From Acuticoccus sp051016205 (GTDB taxonomy: Bacteria; Pseudomonadota; Alphaproteobacteria; Rhizobiales; Amorphaceae), in assembly GCA_051016205.1 (NCBI GenBank), contig CP136534.1, positions 1,240,001-1,304,000 on the forward strand: a stretch of 64,000 bases of DNA. Reading direction: 5' to 3'. Under the pieces are notes generated by a model, which was given only the letters and a program-made list of their open reading frames with translations, did no database searches and had not been told where the DNA came from. The position numbers and the translations under genes were made by a program. Below are positions 45,574 through 54,807 of this stretch, in pieces. Within the stretch, counting starts at the first letter, position 1. Every line of letters begins with the position of its first letter.

Positions 45574-46871
45574 CTAGCACTACTTTGGCACTTTCGGATT
45601 GATGGTGGTTTGGAGGAGCTGCTTACAATGCGGACAGCGCAGCGGTGGCGGCCGGGCGAAGAGGTCGAGGATGGCTTGCCTGACGGCGGGCATGCTCGGT
45701 TTCGGAGGCGGCCCTGCGCGTGTTTTTTTTCCATCCCACGGCGTTCAGGCGGAGGGATTGAAGGAAGGCGTAGGCGATCATCGTCATCAGGGCGTGTCGA
45801 TGCAGCCCTTTCCAAGATCGGCCTTCGAAGTGGTCGAGCCCGAGTTCTTCTTTCAACTGCTGATGCGCCTGCTCGCAGATCCACCTGGCTTTGATCGTGG
45901 CGGCGAGTGCCTTGAGGCTGGTAGAAGGCGGCAGGTTGGAGACATAGTATTTCTGCTCGCCCGTCGATCGCCTCTCGCCGACAAGCCAGACCTCCTCGCC
46001 GGGCATCGCCTGAACGCGGTTGTCAGCCATGCGATGACGATGACCATCGGCGATACGGACACGGCAGGCTGCAAAATGGCAGGCGAGTCGGCCTTTGGTA
46101 CCCCGTCGCCAACTCACCTTCCGCCATGGTGCGCTCGCGAGCATCTGTTCTGCCGCGACCGGCGGCTGGTCGGTGATGGGGTATTTGCGCGGCCTGCCAG
46201 TTTTTGCGATCGGGAAGATCTCTGTGGTGTCGGCCCGATAGACGTTCTGACGGCGAGACAGGCCCACGGCCCACAAGAGGTTGCGTTGGCTGAGCGCCTG
46301 GCGAAAAGACCCACTGGAGCCGTAGCCGGAATCAGCCAGCACGCAGCCAAAGCGAGCGCCTGAGGCGATCACCCGGTCGATCTCCTCTATGGCGATCTCC
46401 GGCTTTGTCAGAGCCGTTTGTCGTCCTTTAGGGACACCGGCCTTTGCCATCCGCACGGGGTCGGCGATCCAGTCCTTCGGTAAGAACAGTCGCAAGCCAA
46501 CCATCACCGGCACTTCGCGCGAGGCCAGCGTCACCGAAACCAACGACTGACAATTGGAGGTCTTGCCGAGCGAGGACGCATACTGAGGCGCCACCCCGAC
46601 TGAATGGCTGCCCTTCTTCGGCAGCGCCGTGTCATCGATGACCAGGAAGCCATCCTTGTCGCCCACAAGACGATCAGCCCAGCCACATACACCGGACACA
46701 TCCGCTTGCGCCGCCGGTCGCCCAATGCCTCCACGAACGGCTTCAGCCACGTCTCCAACTCCTCCCGCCAAGACGTCTCCACAGAACTCATGACGCACAC
46801 TCCAGCCTTTCCAGGCCGGAGAACCATTCGCCATCTGTAAGCAAATCATTAATCTGCCAGAGTAGTGCTAG
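45574..46871 (-). mobile_element. IS701-family insertion sequence with internal deletion
   Basis: Inverted ends CACTACTTTGGCA (45578 on) and its near-complement TGCCAGAGTAGTG (to 46867) are flanked by CTAG on both sides. CTAG is the expected 4-bp target duplication type for IS701. The transposase on the minus strand lacks a central-N-terminal block. The CTAG at 46868 is also the left edge of the adjoining IS5 element. Confidence 0.8.
45623..46791 (-). pseudogene. IS701 transposase, frameshifted by deletion
   Basis: From 46791 the first frame gives MSSVETSWREELETWLKPF and RRRKRMCPVYVAGLI. The family text then continues in another frame with ADRLVGDKDGFLVIDDTALP and PVMVGLRLFLP, and runs to the end with KARWICEQAHQQLKEELGLD. 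The DDE residues visible are in VIDDTA, VLADSGYG and the QLKEELGLDHFEGR region. The block of about 50 residues that normally lies between is missing, so the gene is dead. Confidence 0.8.
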
Positions 46872-46884
46872 GGTCCAGACTCGT

Positions 46885-47320
46885 TCAGATCCAGAGGGCA
46901 AGGAGCGCAGCGAGGGCAACGGCGGAGATAAAGTTGCGGGCGAGCTTGTCGTAGCGTGTGGCGACGCGGCGGAAGTCCTTGAGGCGTCTGAAGGTGGCCT
47001 CGATGCGCCATCGGTCCTTGTAGCGGCGCTTATCGTAGGCGATCGGGGTCTTGCGATTGACCCGGCCGGGGATGACCGGCGTTGTTCCGGTGAGCGCCAG
47101 ACGTTTGCGCAGCGCATTGGCGTCATAGCCCTTGTCGGCGATGAGCCAACGGGTCGCTGGAGCAGCATCGAGGAGTGTGTCGGCCAAAGCGATGTCGCTG
47201 ACGTTGCCGGGCGACAGCCGCAGAACGACAGGTCGTCCAAGAAGATCGGTCAGCGCATGGATCTTGGTGGTTTGGCCGCCGCGCGACGGACCGATCGCTT
47301 GGCGCCGCGCCCCCCTTTTC
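46885..47320 (-). CDS. IS5/IS427 transposase, second frame
   Basis: Continues after the slip: AIGPSRGGQTTKIHALTDLL, then WLIADKGYDANALRKRL (second Asp) and RWRIEATFRRLKDFRRVATR (Glu) to SAVALAALLALWI. All catalytic motifs are present, so the element may be active. It is the template for recognising the three IS5 scraps in this window. Confidence 0.85.
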
Positions 47321-47639
47321 CGCCGTGGGCCGAGCGGTGCGCCTTGACGAAGCTGGAATCGATGGAGGCGCTCTGCGCCAGGCGGCCAGCTGCAGCGAAT
47401 GCGTCCAGCAGCCCGGTCCAGAACCGCCGTCGCGACCAGCGATTGAACCGGTTGTAGACCGTCGTGTGCGGCCCGTACTCGGCCGGGCAGTCGCACCAGC
47501 GACAACCGGTCTTCAAGACGTGAAAGATTCCGGATAGGACCCGGCGATCGTCGACCCGCCGCGCACCGGGCTGGTTCTTCGGCAGATGCGGCTCGATCGC
47601 CGCCCACTGCTCGTCGTTCAGCCAAAACAGATGACCCAT
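47250..47639 (-). CDS. IS5/IS427 transposase, first frame
   Basis: Reads MGHLFWLNDEQWAAIEPHLP, then VLSGIFHVLKTGCRWCDCP and SIDSSFVKAHRSAHGGKGG (first catalytic Asp in SIDSS). At about 47311-47319 the minus strand has AAAAGGGG, the usual slip site for reading on into the second frame. Codons after it are out of family. Confidence 0.85.
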   Translation of the reverse strand: MGHLFWLNDEQWAAIEPHLPKNQPGARRVDDRRVLSGIFHVLKTGCRWCDCPAEYGPHTTVYNRFNRWSRRRFWTGLLDAFAAAGRLAQSASIDSSFVKAHRSAHGGKGGRGAKRSVRRAAAKPPRSMR

Positions 47640-47694
47640 GGCGTCCCTCCACGAACGCCGCTACCTTGAACGCCTCCCCTTTCCAATCTGTTGA

Positions 47695-48411
47695 TTGGGT
47701 TTAGACCCTAGCGTCGTTTTCCTCCACGCTGTGGGGATCACATCGTGGATGTGGGGTCCCGTGGTGGATCGTCTTCCGCACGTGCGCGCAATCCTCGTGG
47801 ACTTGCCCGGTCACGGGTGCAGCAATGGCATCCCCTGGTTGTCGCTGAACGACACTGCCGAGAAGGTTGTCGAGGTGGTTGACGACTGCCGTCGCGGCGA
47901 TGTTCACATCGTGGGTCTGTCGCTTGGCGCTTACGTGGGGATGACTATGCTCGCCCAACGGCCGAATACCTACACCAGTGCCATGTTGAGCGGTATGCAT
48001 GCAGGCGCGATGCCGCTTAGACGGTTGATGAAGGGGCTGACCATTGCCATCGCGCCCGTGGCGACGCGTCCGTTCTTTGCGCGGAAGACAGCGAGGATGC
48101 ATGGCAGCGACGCGGCCGATGTGGCTGGGTTCGTGGCGGAGGCTGCACGAACCCGGTTAGCGGCTTTTCGACAAGCGACCCTTGACGTATTGGATTATTC
48201 GTTGCCGCAAAATATCAATCGTGTGACGACACGCACGCTCATCGCAGCGGGTCGCCGAGAGCATCAAGTAATCCTAGGCTCGCTCAGCGAGATCGAGCGC
48301 CGACTACCCAATGGTCGCGCTTTGGAAGTTCCAAACGTCGGGCATGGCTGGGCAGGTCAAGACCCTGCGTTGTTTGCACGAGTGTTGTCAGATCACATCG
48401 CAGACCGTTGA
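47695..48411 (+). pseudogene. Alpha/beta-hydrolase truncated at its N-terminus by IS5
   Basis: Native sequence starts at 47711 with SVVFLHAVGITSWMWGPVVD and keeps the nucleophile elbow HIVGLSLGAYVGM, a late Asp/Glu region and the His in EVPNVGHGWAG. About 20 N-terminal residues are missing. A TTG at 47695 inside the IS5 end could start translation of a 238-residue protein, so residual activity is not ruled out. It is not closely related to the hydrolase at 42354. Confidence 0.7.
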
Positions 48412-48469
48412 ACATTCCCTCGTTGCTGAGCGTGGGACGGTCTCGGAGATGACGGGCTTTGCGCCCGGA

Positions 48470-48960
48470 GGCCGCTCTCATTCTTAGTGAACGTGGCCTC
48501 GACGTTGAAACGGCCTATAGAATTCCCGCCTCGCCAAAGCTGATGGTCGAGACCACGTACGATTTGTTCCCACTCAACCTCATCGTGCCAGGAACCCATC
48601 GGAGGGCCTTGTGCAAGGAGATGGCCGAGCCACCGCGTGCCGGCATTATCACGGTCAGTTCGGTCAGCGAGGATGAGGGGTGGATCGTGCTGCTGGGGCT
48701 TGGCGCTGATGACGATATCGCCAAGCAATTGATCATGTTGGAACTTCTTGCGCGGGTCCGCGCTTTCTTGCGGCGGCCAGGGACGGGAGCGGCGCAAACC
48801 AAAGGGGAACCCGGTTCGGCTATTTGCGGATGAGTGAGAATGAGCGCAATCTCAGCCATGACGACGGCCAGGTGATTACGCTCACTTCAAGCGAGGTGTA
48901 CGTAGTGCGTTATCTTGCATCCAACCCACATTTTCTGTGCACGTGAGAGGATTTACTGGC
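48470..48960 (+). pseudogene. Decayed OmpR-type response regulator
   Basis: The first frame keeps receiver-like text: LILSERGLDVETAY, then YDLFPLNLIVPGTHRRALC where the phospho-Asp motif should be, VSSVSEDEGWIVLLGLGAD and ELLARVRAFLRRPG. The acidic N-terminus is missing. The next piece, FGYLRMSENERNLSHDDGQ then LTSSEVYVVRYLASNP, is the winged-helix start in another frame. No functional protein can come from it. Confidence 0.72.
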
Positions 48961-49094
48961 CCATAGCTACAAACGCTAGCACAGTGGCACCAGCGACCAA
49001 GGTGCCGAAACGCTGGTGCCACTGTGTGCGAAAACCGGATCCGATCCTGCCACGCCGCACTTCATCGCAACTGCGTGGGCGAAGGCGTGCAGTC

Positions 49095-50519
49095 CTAGGG
49101 TTCGCTGAGCGCTTGGGGGTCGATTGGTAGGCGCACGGTCGCCTTCAAACCATGGGGTGTACGGTTTTCCAAGTGCACGGTGCCGCCGTGGTCGACAACA
49201 ATGGCTTTGACGATGGCCAGTCCCAGACCGCTGCCAGGGCCGTCGGCATTCAACCGTTCGAAGGGGCGGAAGGCGGCGTCCAGTGCGTCGGCGGGGATGC
49301 CATCACCATCGTCCTCCACCTCGATCAGCGCGTATTCCCCATCGCGCGCCAGGCGAACGCGAACCTCACCGGCGTATTTCACGCTGTTTTCGATGAGGTT
49401 GCGAAAGGCACGGCTTAGCGCGTTGTGTCGGCCGCGCACGGTGACAGGACTGTCTATCGTAACGCGTGCGTCTTTGTCGGCATCCAACTGCTCTTCCACA
49501 AGAGCGTCCAGGAGGGAGGGGAGGTCTACTCGTGCCACGTCGCCGTCTCGGCTTGTCGCCCGTGTAAAGGTGGTGACGGAACGCACGATGTCTTCAGCCG
49601 TAGTGAGGCGGTCTAACAGCGCCTCTTTGGACGGGGTAGGTGGTGCTTCTTCGGCAATCCTGCGAACACGGCCGAGCGGCCCTTTCAAGTCGTGGCCAAG
49701 ACTGCGCAGTAGAGCGACTTGATAATCGAGCGCGCTCGCGATCCTATCACTCATCCTGTTGAATGCGTCGACGATCCTGCGCACATCAGCGCTCCCGCCG
49801 GGTTCCACCGCGTCGATGTCCTCCCCGCGGCCAAGTCCTTCGGCATTCGTGGCAAGGCGTTTGAGCGGCTTCATCACCCGCCGGATCACAAGGACGAGGA
49901 CTGCCGCGAGAGCGAGCGCGATGGCAGTGTCGAGCAACGCCGACGCGATGGTTGAGGCCCACTTCAAAGGGGCACTCAAGTGGTAGAAATTGAACCAAAC
50001 ATCGCCGCTGCCGAGTTTGATAGAGATTACGATGAGCGTTGCCTGCTCCGTTCTGCGTTCGCTGTTGCGTTGCGAGGCGCCATCGTCCTTAAGATTTGCG
50101 ATGGCACGAAAGCGACGCCCGTCAATAATCTGTGCGTAAACTTGACGTTCTGCGATTTTTACATCTGCTGGCGCCAACCCTCGGCCACGAAGGCGCACGT
50201 CTAGAGCCTTGGCCAGATCATTATGCAGGGTGATGTGCGGCCCTGAAAACACCCCTGGTGCATCGCCAATCGCGATGAAGCGGTAGGCGGCATCAAAGTG
50301 CTTGGCCTCTTTTTTCAACTCATCGGGCGGCGTATCGGCCAATGTCGGCAACGCCTCGATCACGAAGTCAAAACCGACATGGCTGATTTGGTCTATGTGC
50401 GCCGAGCGGATGGCAACGACATCCACGACGGTCGATGCGGCTTCCATCACAACGAAAACCATGATCAATAACGAGATGATCTGGTGTCTCAGGGAGAGGG
50501 TTGACCACAGTTGTGTCAT
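49095..50519 (-). CDS. Sensor histidine kinase, EnvZ/OmpR-type
   Basis: A 474-residue membrane kinase. TM1 is at about 12-32, a periplasmic domain of about 150 residues follows, then TM2 near 190-215, HAMP (RRVMKPLKRLATNAEGLGRG), HisKA with LLRSLGHDLKGPLGRVRRIA (phospho-His), N box FRNLIENSVKYA, G1 DDGDGIP and G2 GSGLGLAIVKAI. MTQLWSTLSLRHQ at 50519 is chosen over 50585. It converges on the broken response regulator at 48470. The intact kinase therefore has no local partner. Confidence 0.9.
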   Translation of the reverse strand: MTQLWSTLSLRHQIISLLIMVFVVMEAASTVVDVVAIRSAHIDQISHVGFDFVIEALPTLADTPPDELKKEAKHFDAAYRFIAIGDAPGVFSGPHITLHNDLAKALDVRLRGRGLAPADVKIAERQVYAQIIDGRRFRAIANLKDDGASQRNSERRTEQATLIVISIKLGSGDVWFNFYHLSAPLKWASTIASALLDTAIALALAAVLVLVIRRVMKPLKRLATNAEGLGRGEDIDAVEPGGSADVRRIVDAFNRMSDRIASALDYQVALLRSLGHDLKGPLGRVRRIAEEAPPTPSKEALLDRLTTAEDIVRSVTTFTRATSRDGDVARVDLPSLLDALVEEQLDADKDARVTIDSPVTVRGRHNALSRAFRNLIENSVKYAGEVRVRLARDGEYALIEVEDDGDGIPADALDAAFRPFERLNADGPGSGLGLAIVKAIVVDHGGTVHLENRTPHGLKATVRLPIDPQALSEP

Positions 50520-50762
50520 GATTCCGTTGATGTGGTGGCGCGGACAAGGTGGTGCCGAGTGTACCGTGAAATTGGTTTTTCTCAACCAAGAAGATCAGAT
50601 TGTGCTGGCGATGTTTGGTTCTTATTCCATAGCAAGATAGACATCATCTCTGATCGACGGCCAGATAATTTATTACGCCTGACCACCAGTAGTGGAATAT
50701 TTGTCTGACGGCATGAGAAGATTTTGTCCTGACAACGGCAGGGAGCTGGCACAGAATCTGAC

Positions 50763-51374
50763 TCAGGCCGCTGTGAACGCAAGCCGGAGGCCGAGTACCA
50801 CGAACGAGGTAGCAAAGCACCGCCTGATCCATGTCATGACACGGGGGCGGGTGATAACGTACTGCCTGACACTCGCCGCGAACGCGCCGTAGCCGACGAA
50901 AACGAGGAACGTCATTGCCATAAAGAGAGCGCTGAGGAGCATCATCAGCGCGATGGGTGAGGCGCTGTTGATTGGAATAAACTGGGGCAAAAAGGCTAAA
51001 AAGAAGATGGATAGTTTTGGGTTTAAGATATTGATAAGAAAACCTGTCGTTGCAATTCGCGCAAGCGATCCTGTATTCTCATCGGGGGTCACGTTAAGCG
51101 TACCTTTTTCCTGCAGCATCGACCACGCCATGTAGAGAAGGTATAGCACGCCGACCACCTTGAAGGTTTGGAAGGCGGTCGCGCTGGCTTGAAGCAAGGC
51201 GGCAACCCCCAGAACGGCGGCCGCCATGTGGGGAAGAATGCCGAAGGTGCAGCCGAGTGCTGCTGAACAACTCGGACCCACGCCCCGCGCCAGACCAATG
51301 GCCACAGTATAAACGACCCCGGTCCCTGGGGCGATGACGACAACCAGCGATGTCAGGTAGAATTCAAACCACAT
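50763..51374 (-). CDS. LysE/RhtB-family amino-acid exporter
   Basis: A 203-residue membrane protein with about six hydrophobic segments. VVVIAPGTGVVYTVAIGLARG near 10-30 is the LysE signature, and ILNPKLSIFFLAFLPQF near 115-131 is the second. The start MWFEFYLTSLVVV overlaps the B3/4 gene end by 11 bp. LysE-like exporters remove excess amino acids or analogues. With the B3/4 and AraC genes it forms a small unit on the minus strand. Confidence 0.88.
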   Translation of the reverse strand: MWFEFYLTSLVVVIAPGTGVVYTVAIGLARGVGPSCSAALGCTFGILPHMAAAVLGVAALLQASATAFQTFKVVGVLYLLYMAWSMLQEKGTLNVTPDENTGSLARIATTGFLINILNPKLSIFFLAFLPQFIPINSASPIALMMLLSALFMAMTFLVFVGYGAFAASVRQYVITRPRVMTWIRRCFATSFVVLGLRLAFTAA

Positions 51375-52086
51375 TGATGTCAGACTGTTGTTTGTCGCTA
51401 TCGAAGATCGTCTCGTGTCCACGCAAAGTGGACTCCGATGTCCGGATTGCGGGGCTCGCAGCCCACACCATGCCAAGGTCGTGCTTCAAGGATTGTATGT
51501 CCTCACGTGCGGTTTCGTGGAGGGCCTCGGCGACAATCAGGGCTGCCTTCGTTGTGGGTGTGACGGCGGAGAGGCGGCTCTGCCGATTGGTCCATCGGCG
51601 CGCGTGCACGGCGTTGTCCGCATCGACGAAGATCACTTCCCCCGGTTCAGGCGTTTCGAGCGTGCCGCCAAAGGCGAGGTAGGATTCAGACCCTTTCGCG
51701 TGCCGGACGAGCAGCTCGTCTGACACTTTGTCAGCGTCGAAGACGGCAATGGGGATGGCGGATGCGATCGACGCTGCGTTACAAAGGTCCACCAAAGGGT
51801 GGATTAAAGGCAGACACCCGTCTTTTCGGAACCGGCGGAGCAGGGCCTCGGAGGCGCAGCGATACTGTGTCGGCTTCAGACCCATCTGCGCGAAAGCGTG
51901 GCGCCATGCCTTGATCTCAGGAAACACGCCCTCGGGTTGCTCATCCAGGCGTTTCTTCGCGCGCGCGCAGAAGCGTGCGGTGTGCTGCGAGACGTCGGCT
52001 GAGGGGTGAATGCCTTCGACAAAGACAACCTGGGAAACACGTCCTGGGAACCTCTCTTGGACGGATGGGGCGTAGGAAAAGCGCAT
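51364..52086 (-). CDS. B3/B4 (tRNA-binding-like) domain protein
   Basis: A 240-residue protein with the B3_4 domain found in phenylalanyl-tRNA synthetase beta chains and in free editing-like proteins. It has KAWRHAFAQMGLKPTQYRCASEALLRR, LPLIHPLVDLCNAASI and GEVIFVDADNAVHARRWTNRQS. Free copies may clear mischarged tRNA or handle amino-acid analogues. Co-occurrence with a LysE exporter and an AraC regulator fits that, but the activity is unproven. Confidence 0.83.
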   Translation of the reverse strand: MRFSYAPSVQERFPGRVSQVVFVEGIHPSADVSQHTARFCARAKKRLDEQPEGVFPEIKAWRHAFAQMGLKPTQYRCASEALLRRFRKDGCLPLIHPLVDLCNAASIASAIPIAVFDADKVSDELLVRHAKGSESYLAFGGTLETPEPGEVIFVDADNAVHARRWTNRQSRLSAVTPTTKAALIVAEALHETAREDIQSLKHDLGMVWAASPAIRTSESTLRGHETIFDSDKQQSDINVV

Positions 52087-52176
52087 AGACTTGCAACCTG
52101 GATCGATGAACTCGACCCATGGCTAACAGGGTGTACCCGCGGCGGCTTGAACGATATTGCGACGGGGCGCGTGTTG

Positions 52177-52962
52177 TCAGGGCGTTGTGGCGTAGCAGCT
52201 CGGGGGGACGCCAAACTGGCGCGCGAAAGCGCGAGTCATGTGGCTCTGGTCGGAGAACCCTGAGGCGATGGCAGCTTCGGCCAATGGCATGCCCGCTGCA
52301 ATTCTGCGCTTTGCACGCTTGACACGGTGCTGAATGAGGTAGGTGTGGGGTGTCGTCCCAACCTCCCGCGAAAACAGACGCAGTATCTGGAAACGACTGA
52401 GACCGCTGACTTGGGCAAAGTCATCCAAACAGAGCTCTTCATCTGAAGCAGACATCATCAGGTCTAGGACGGTTGTAACCGGGGAAGAGTGTGTCCTAGG
52501 GCGTACAGTGGTACATATGCTACCGAGGCAAGCATCGAACGCCAAAATCAGGGCTTGTTCCGCATGGGCATGGCTGGGTGAAGTGCTGGTGAGTGCGTCC
52601 ATCGCTCCGGCAACCGCGTCGACCGCCCGCAGATCATGTAAGACAGGGGCTGCAAACTCCACCGAAGACAGAGGTCTTTCCGTGTAATCGGTCACCACTG
52701 CGGGATCGAAGTAAAGCATCCGCCAGTGACGGGGGGCTCCCTTGCGCCCAACCCCGTCGTGAACTTCGCCAGGGTTAACGGTGATGATATTGCCTGCCCA
52801 AGCCTCTACGTGGCCGCGTCCGCTCCAAGAGTCCTGACCGCCGCGGCAAATGTAGCCCAGGCCGAACTCATCGTGGGTATGCCGCGCAAAGGTGCGGTCC
52901 GAAACGATGGTTACCGCTTCGATCCCTGGAATGATTGTTGCCTGTTTCACCGCCTGATGCAT
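52177..52962 (-). CDS. AraC-family transcriptional regulator
   Basis: A 261-residue regulator with an N-terminal cupin-like sensor domain (HTHDEFGLGYICRGGQD; ITVNPGEVHDGVGR). The C-terminal AraC HTH pair includes FAQVSGLSRFQILRLFSREVG and AIASGFSDQSHMTRAFARQFG. It lies 90 bp upstream of the B3/4 gene on the same strand and is the likely controller of the B3/4-LysE pair. Confidence 0.88.
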   Translation of the reverse strand: MHQAVKQATIIPGIEAVTIVSDRTFARHTHDEFGLGYICRGGQDSWSGRGHVEAWAGNIITVNPGEVHDGVGRKGAPRHWRMLYFDPAVVTDYTERPLSSVEFAAPVLHDLRAVDAVAGAMDALTSTSPSHAHAEQALILAFDACLGSICTTVRPRTHSSPVTTVLDLMMSASDEELCLDDFAQVSGLSRFQILRLFSREVGTTPHTYLIQHRVKRAKRRIAAGMPLAEAAIASGFSDQSHMTRAFARQFGVPPSCYATTP

Positions 52963-53314
52963 GGCTGCTAGAATAGCACTTACCCGCGTCGCTGGTCGAG
53001 CGGATGGTCCCTCCGGTTTCGGCCGAGTGGCGCTGCGACGTAATACACCTTGGCGACGGCAAGTCGCCCGCTAGCGCACCAAGCCTACGGCCATTGTATG
53101 TCTTAAGTTGGAGTATTCAGGAAAATTGACGACGTGTGCGAGTGAGCACTAAAATCTATATGTACGTAATAGCTCTTCCGGTTTGGCTCAATGATCTTCG
53201 AAGCGAGATCACCATGAAGTGGGGCTTTTCTGGTTCGCCGAGGCGCGTAGGGCTTTTGCTCAACATCCCGCTCAAGGCCAATCTCTGATTGAATGGTTGT
53301 TCTTCACCTTCCTC

Positions 53315-53446
53315 TGCCGTGATCGCAACGCCAGCGAACGCATGTTCGGTCGCCTCGAAGACGTCCGCCGGATCACAACGCGCTACGACCGGCTCCCCAG
53401 CAACGTCCTTGCTGCGGTCTTTCTCATCGAGGCCATTAGCTGCTGA
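53315..53446 (+). pseudogene. IS5-family transposase C-terminal remnant
   Basis: Reads CRDRNASERMFGRLEDVRRI, then TTRYDRLPSNVLAAVFL to the TGA at 53444-53446. It matches the end of the IS5 transposase at 46885 but with several changed positions, so it is an old, separate scrap. Confidence 0.72.
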
Positions 53447-54148
53447 ACACGAAACCCGAGTACTTCTGCTCGGCCATGGGGCCGGCCGGCGGGCGAGAAC
53501 ACAGTCCGTCACTTGTGCAATCGCATGACCGGGAGGCGCCCGCACAAGCTATTGATGAAGGTGCTCCACTTGCAATCGAAGACGCGCGTTCCATGCCGAT
53601 GTCGAGGCAGACAGAAGATGCAGGCCTCGTTCCTGTCCCCTAAGCAGGGCAACACGATGCGCAGAAGGCCGTGATCAAGGTTGGCAACTGAAGCGGCTGG
53701 TCGGCATGGAGGACACCGCCTCGCGGGTCTGGGCCGATAGTGCCCTCCGCCCGCAGCGCAATGAGCGCTGGACGTCAAATCTGCATCGAATGCTTACCCT
53801 CCGAACCCACCGGCGCAAGTCCGCAGTTGTGTGGATGCTCTGAAACACCAAACGACTCCATATTGATAGGGTTCTTCCGTGGGCCAGCTTAAAGGCTTTG
53901 CGGTTTTCCACACGTCCTATCGGAGTGAGGCGATGGCGTAGGCGCCTTCCACTCAGGCTCTCTTCAGACCAGGAGGGGACGTTTGCCAACGCCCTCCGTC
54001 CGACGACACTCGCTCTGGAAGGAATGATTGTGCTGAAGCGCCTCACACCCGTCCTCTCAGCTGGATAGATTAAGTACATTTTCTACCCAGTACTTCCGTT
54101 AGAATGGGTTGCTGTCAAAGAAAGAAACGGGTCGTAGACTAAGGTGAC
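53447..54148. other. Gene-free stretch with a possible transposase scrap
   Basis: 702 bp without a supported gene. At about 53690-53790 the plus strand can be read KRLVGMEDTASRVWADSALR, faintly like another IS5-type transposase (RxWADSAYRS). This is too weak for its own gene call. Confidence 0.35.
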
Positions 54149-54739
54149 TTAGGTCGTACCGGCGGCTTTAGATTGTGGGGCTTTCCTGTCCGCGAGTACC
54201 ATCTCCCACAAGCACTTCATATCAGCCAAACGTTGATCGAGGTTTGCGGGAACGGCGCCGGCGTAGGACCCCAGCCAGGCGATATAGGCTACCCGGGATC
54301 TCTTGTGCGCCCATGCACGCGGGACACCCGCCTGGTGTGCAAGGTCGGTCATGTAGGCGATCCTGCGGTGGTCAATGCGTTCGACGATCTCCCGAGCACT
54401 TTGCTGACGGCTCGCCCACTCGCGGATGCCAATTTCGAGGCGCCCGTCGTCCGAAGCACATGTGTTGAGGAGCCTCAGCAAGCGATCGGCAGCATTGCCG
54501 CCGCCAGCTTCGTTGGCAGCGACGATGCTTTCGGTATCGGTGTCTTCCCACTTCTGCAAAACAGCAGCGAGCAACGCGTCACGATTTTTGAAGTGCCAGT
54601 AAAAGCTGCCACGCGTCACTTTCAAACGTTTGGCCAACGGGTCGATGCGAACGGCATCAACGCCTTTGTCGCGGAACACTGCGTACGCCGCTTCGACCCA
54701 CGCATCTGGTCCCAATCGATCCTCATCGCCTCGTTCCAT
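54149..54739 (-). CDS. TetR-family transcriptional repressor
   Basis: A 196-residue TetR protein. The HTH is DAVRIDPLAKRLKVTRGSFYWHFKNRDALLAAVL (about 26-59), followed by a helical ligand domain. The start MERGDEDRLGPDAWV at 54739 is chosen. A longer frame from 54814 runs through the operator region and is less likely. Its start codon lies inside one of two matching palindromes, which points to autorepression and control of the divergent SnoaL-like gene. Confidence 0.87.
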   Translation of the reverse strand: MERGDEDRLGPDAWVEAAYAVFRDKGVDAVRIDPLAKRLKVTRGSFYWHFKNRDALLAAVLQKWEDTDTESIVAANEAGGGNAADRLLRLLNTCASDDGRLEIGIREWASRQQSAREIVERIDHRRIAYMTDLAHQAGVPRAWAHKRSRVAYIAWLGSYAGAVPANLDQRLADMKCLWEMVLADRKAPQSKAAGTT

Positions 54740-54752
54740 ACACACTGTATTG
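54736..54752. promoter_or_regulatory. TetR operator candidate, half-degenerate copy
   Basis: CCATACACACTGTATTG. The first 15 bases are identical to the site at 54783, with the last two positions of the right arm changed. It overlaps the TetR start codon. Confidence 0.65.
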
Positions 54753-54782
54753 ACATTATGGTGGCATCTGTCAAACCCGTCT

Positions 54783-54799
54783 CCATACACACTGTATGG
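54783..54799. promoter_or_regulatory. TetR operator candidate, perfect copy
   Basis: CCATACA-CAC-TGTATGG, a perfect 7-bp dyad around a 3-base spacer, placed between the divergent TetR and SnoaL-like genes. It lies 47 bp centre to centre from its sister site, so both could be bound at once. Confidence 0.72.
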
Positions 54800-54807
54800 A
54801 GATTGAG

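Larger units (their letters stand above)
46868..47711 (-). mobile_element. IS5-family (IS427-like) insertion sequence
   Basis: About 840 bp. The ends read inward are CTAGGGTCCAGACTC and CTAGGGTCTAAACCC, and CTAG is the border on both sides. It carries a two-frame transposase on the minus strand. It abuts IS701 on the left and truncates an alpha/beta-hydrolase gene on the right. Confidence 0.85.
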
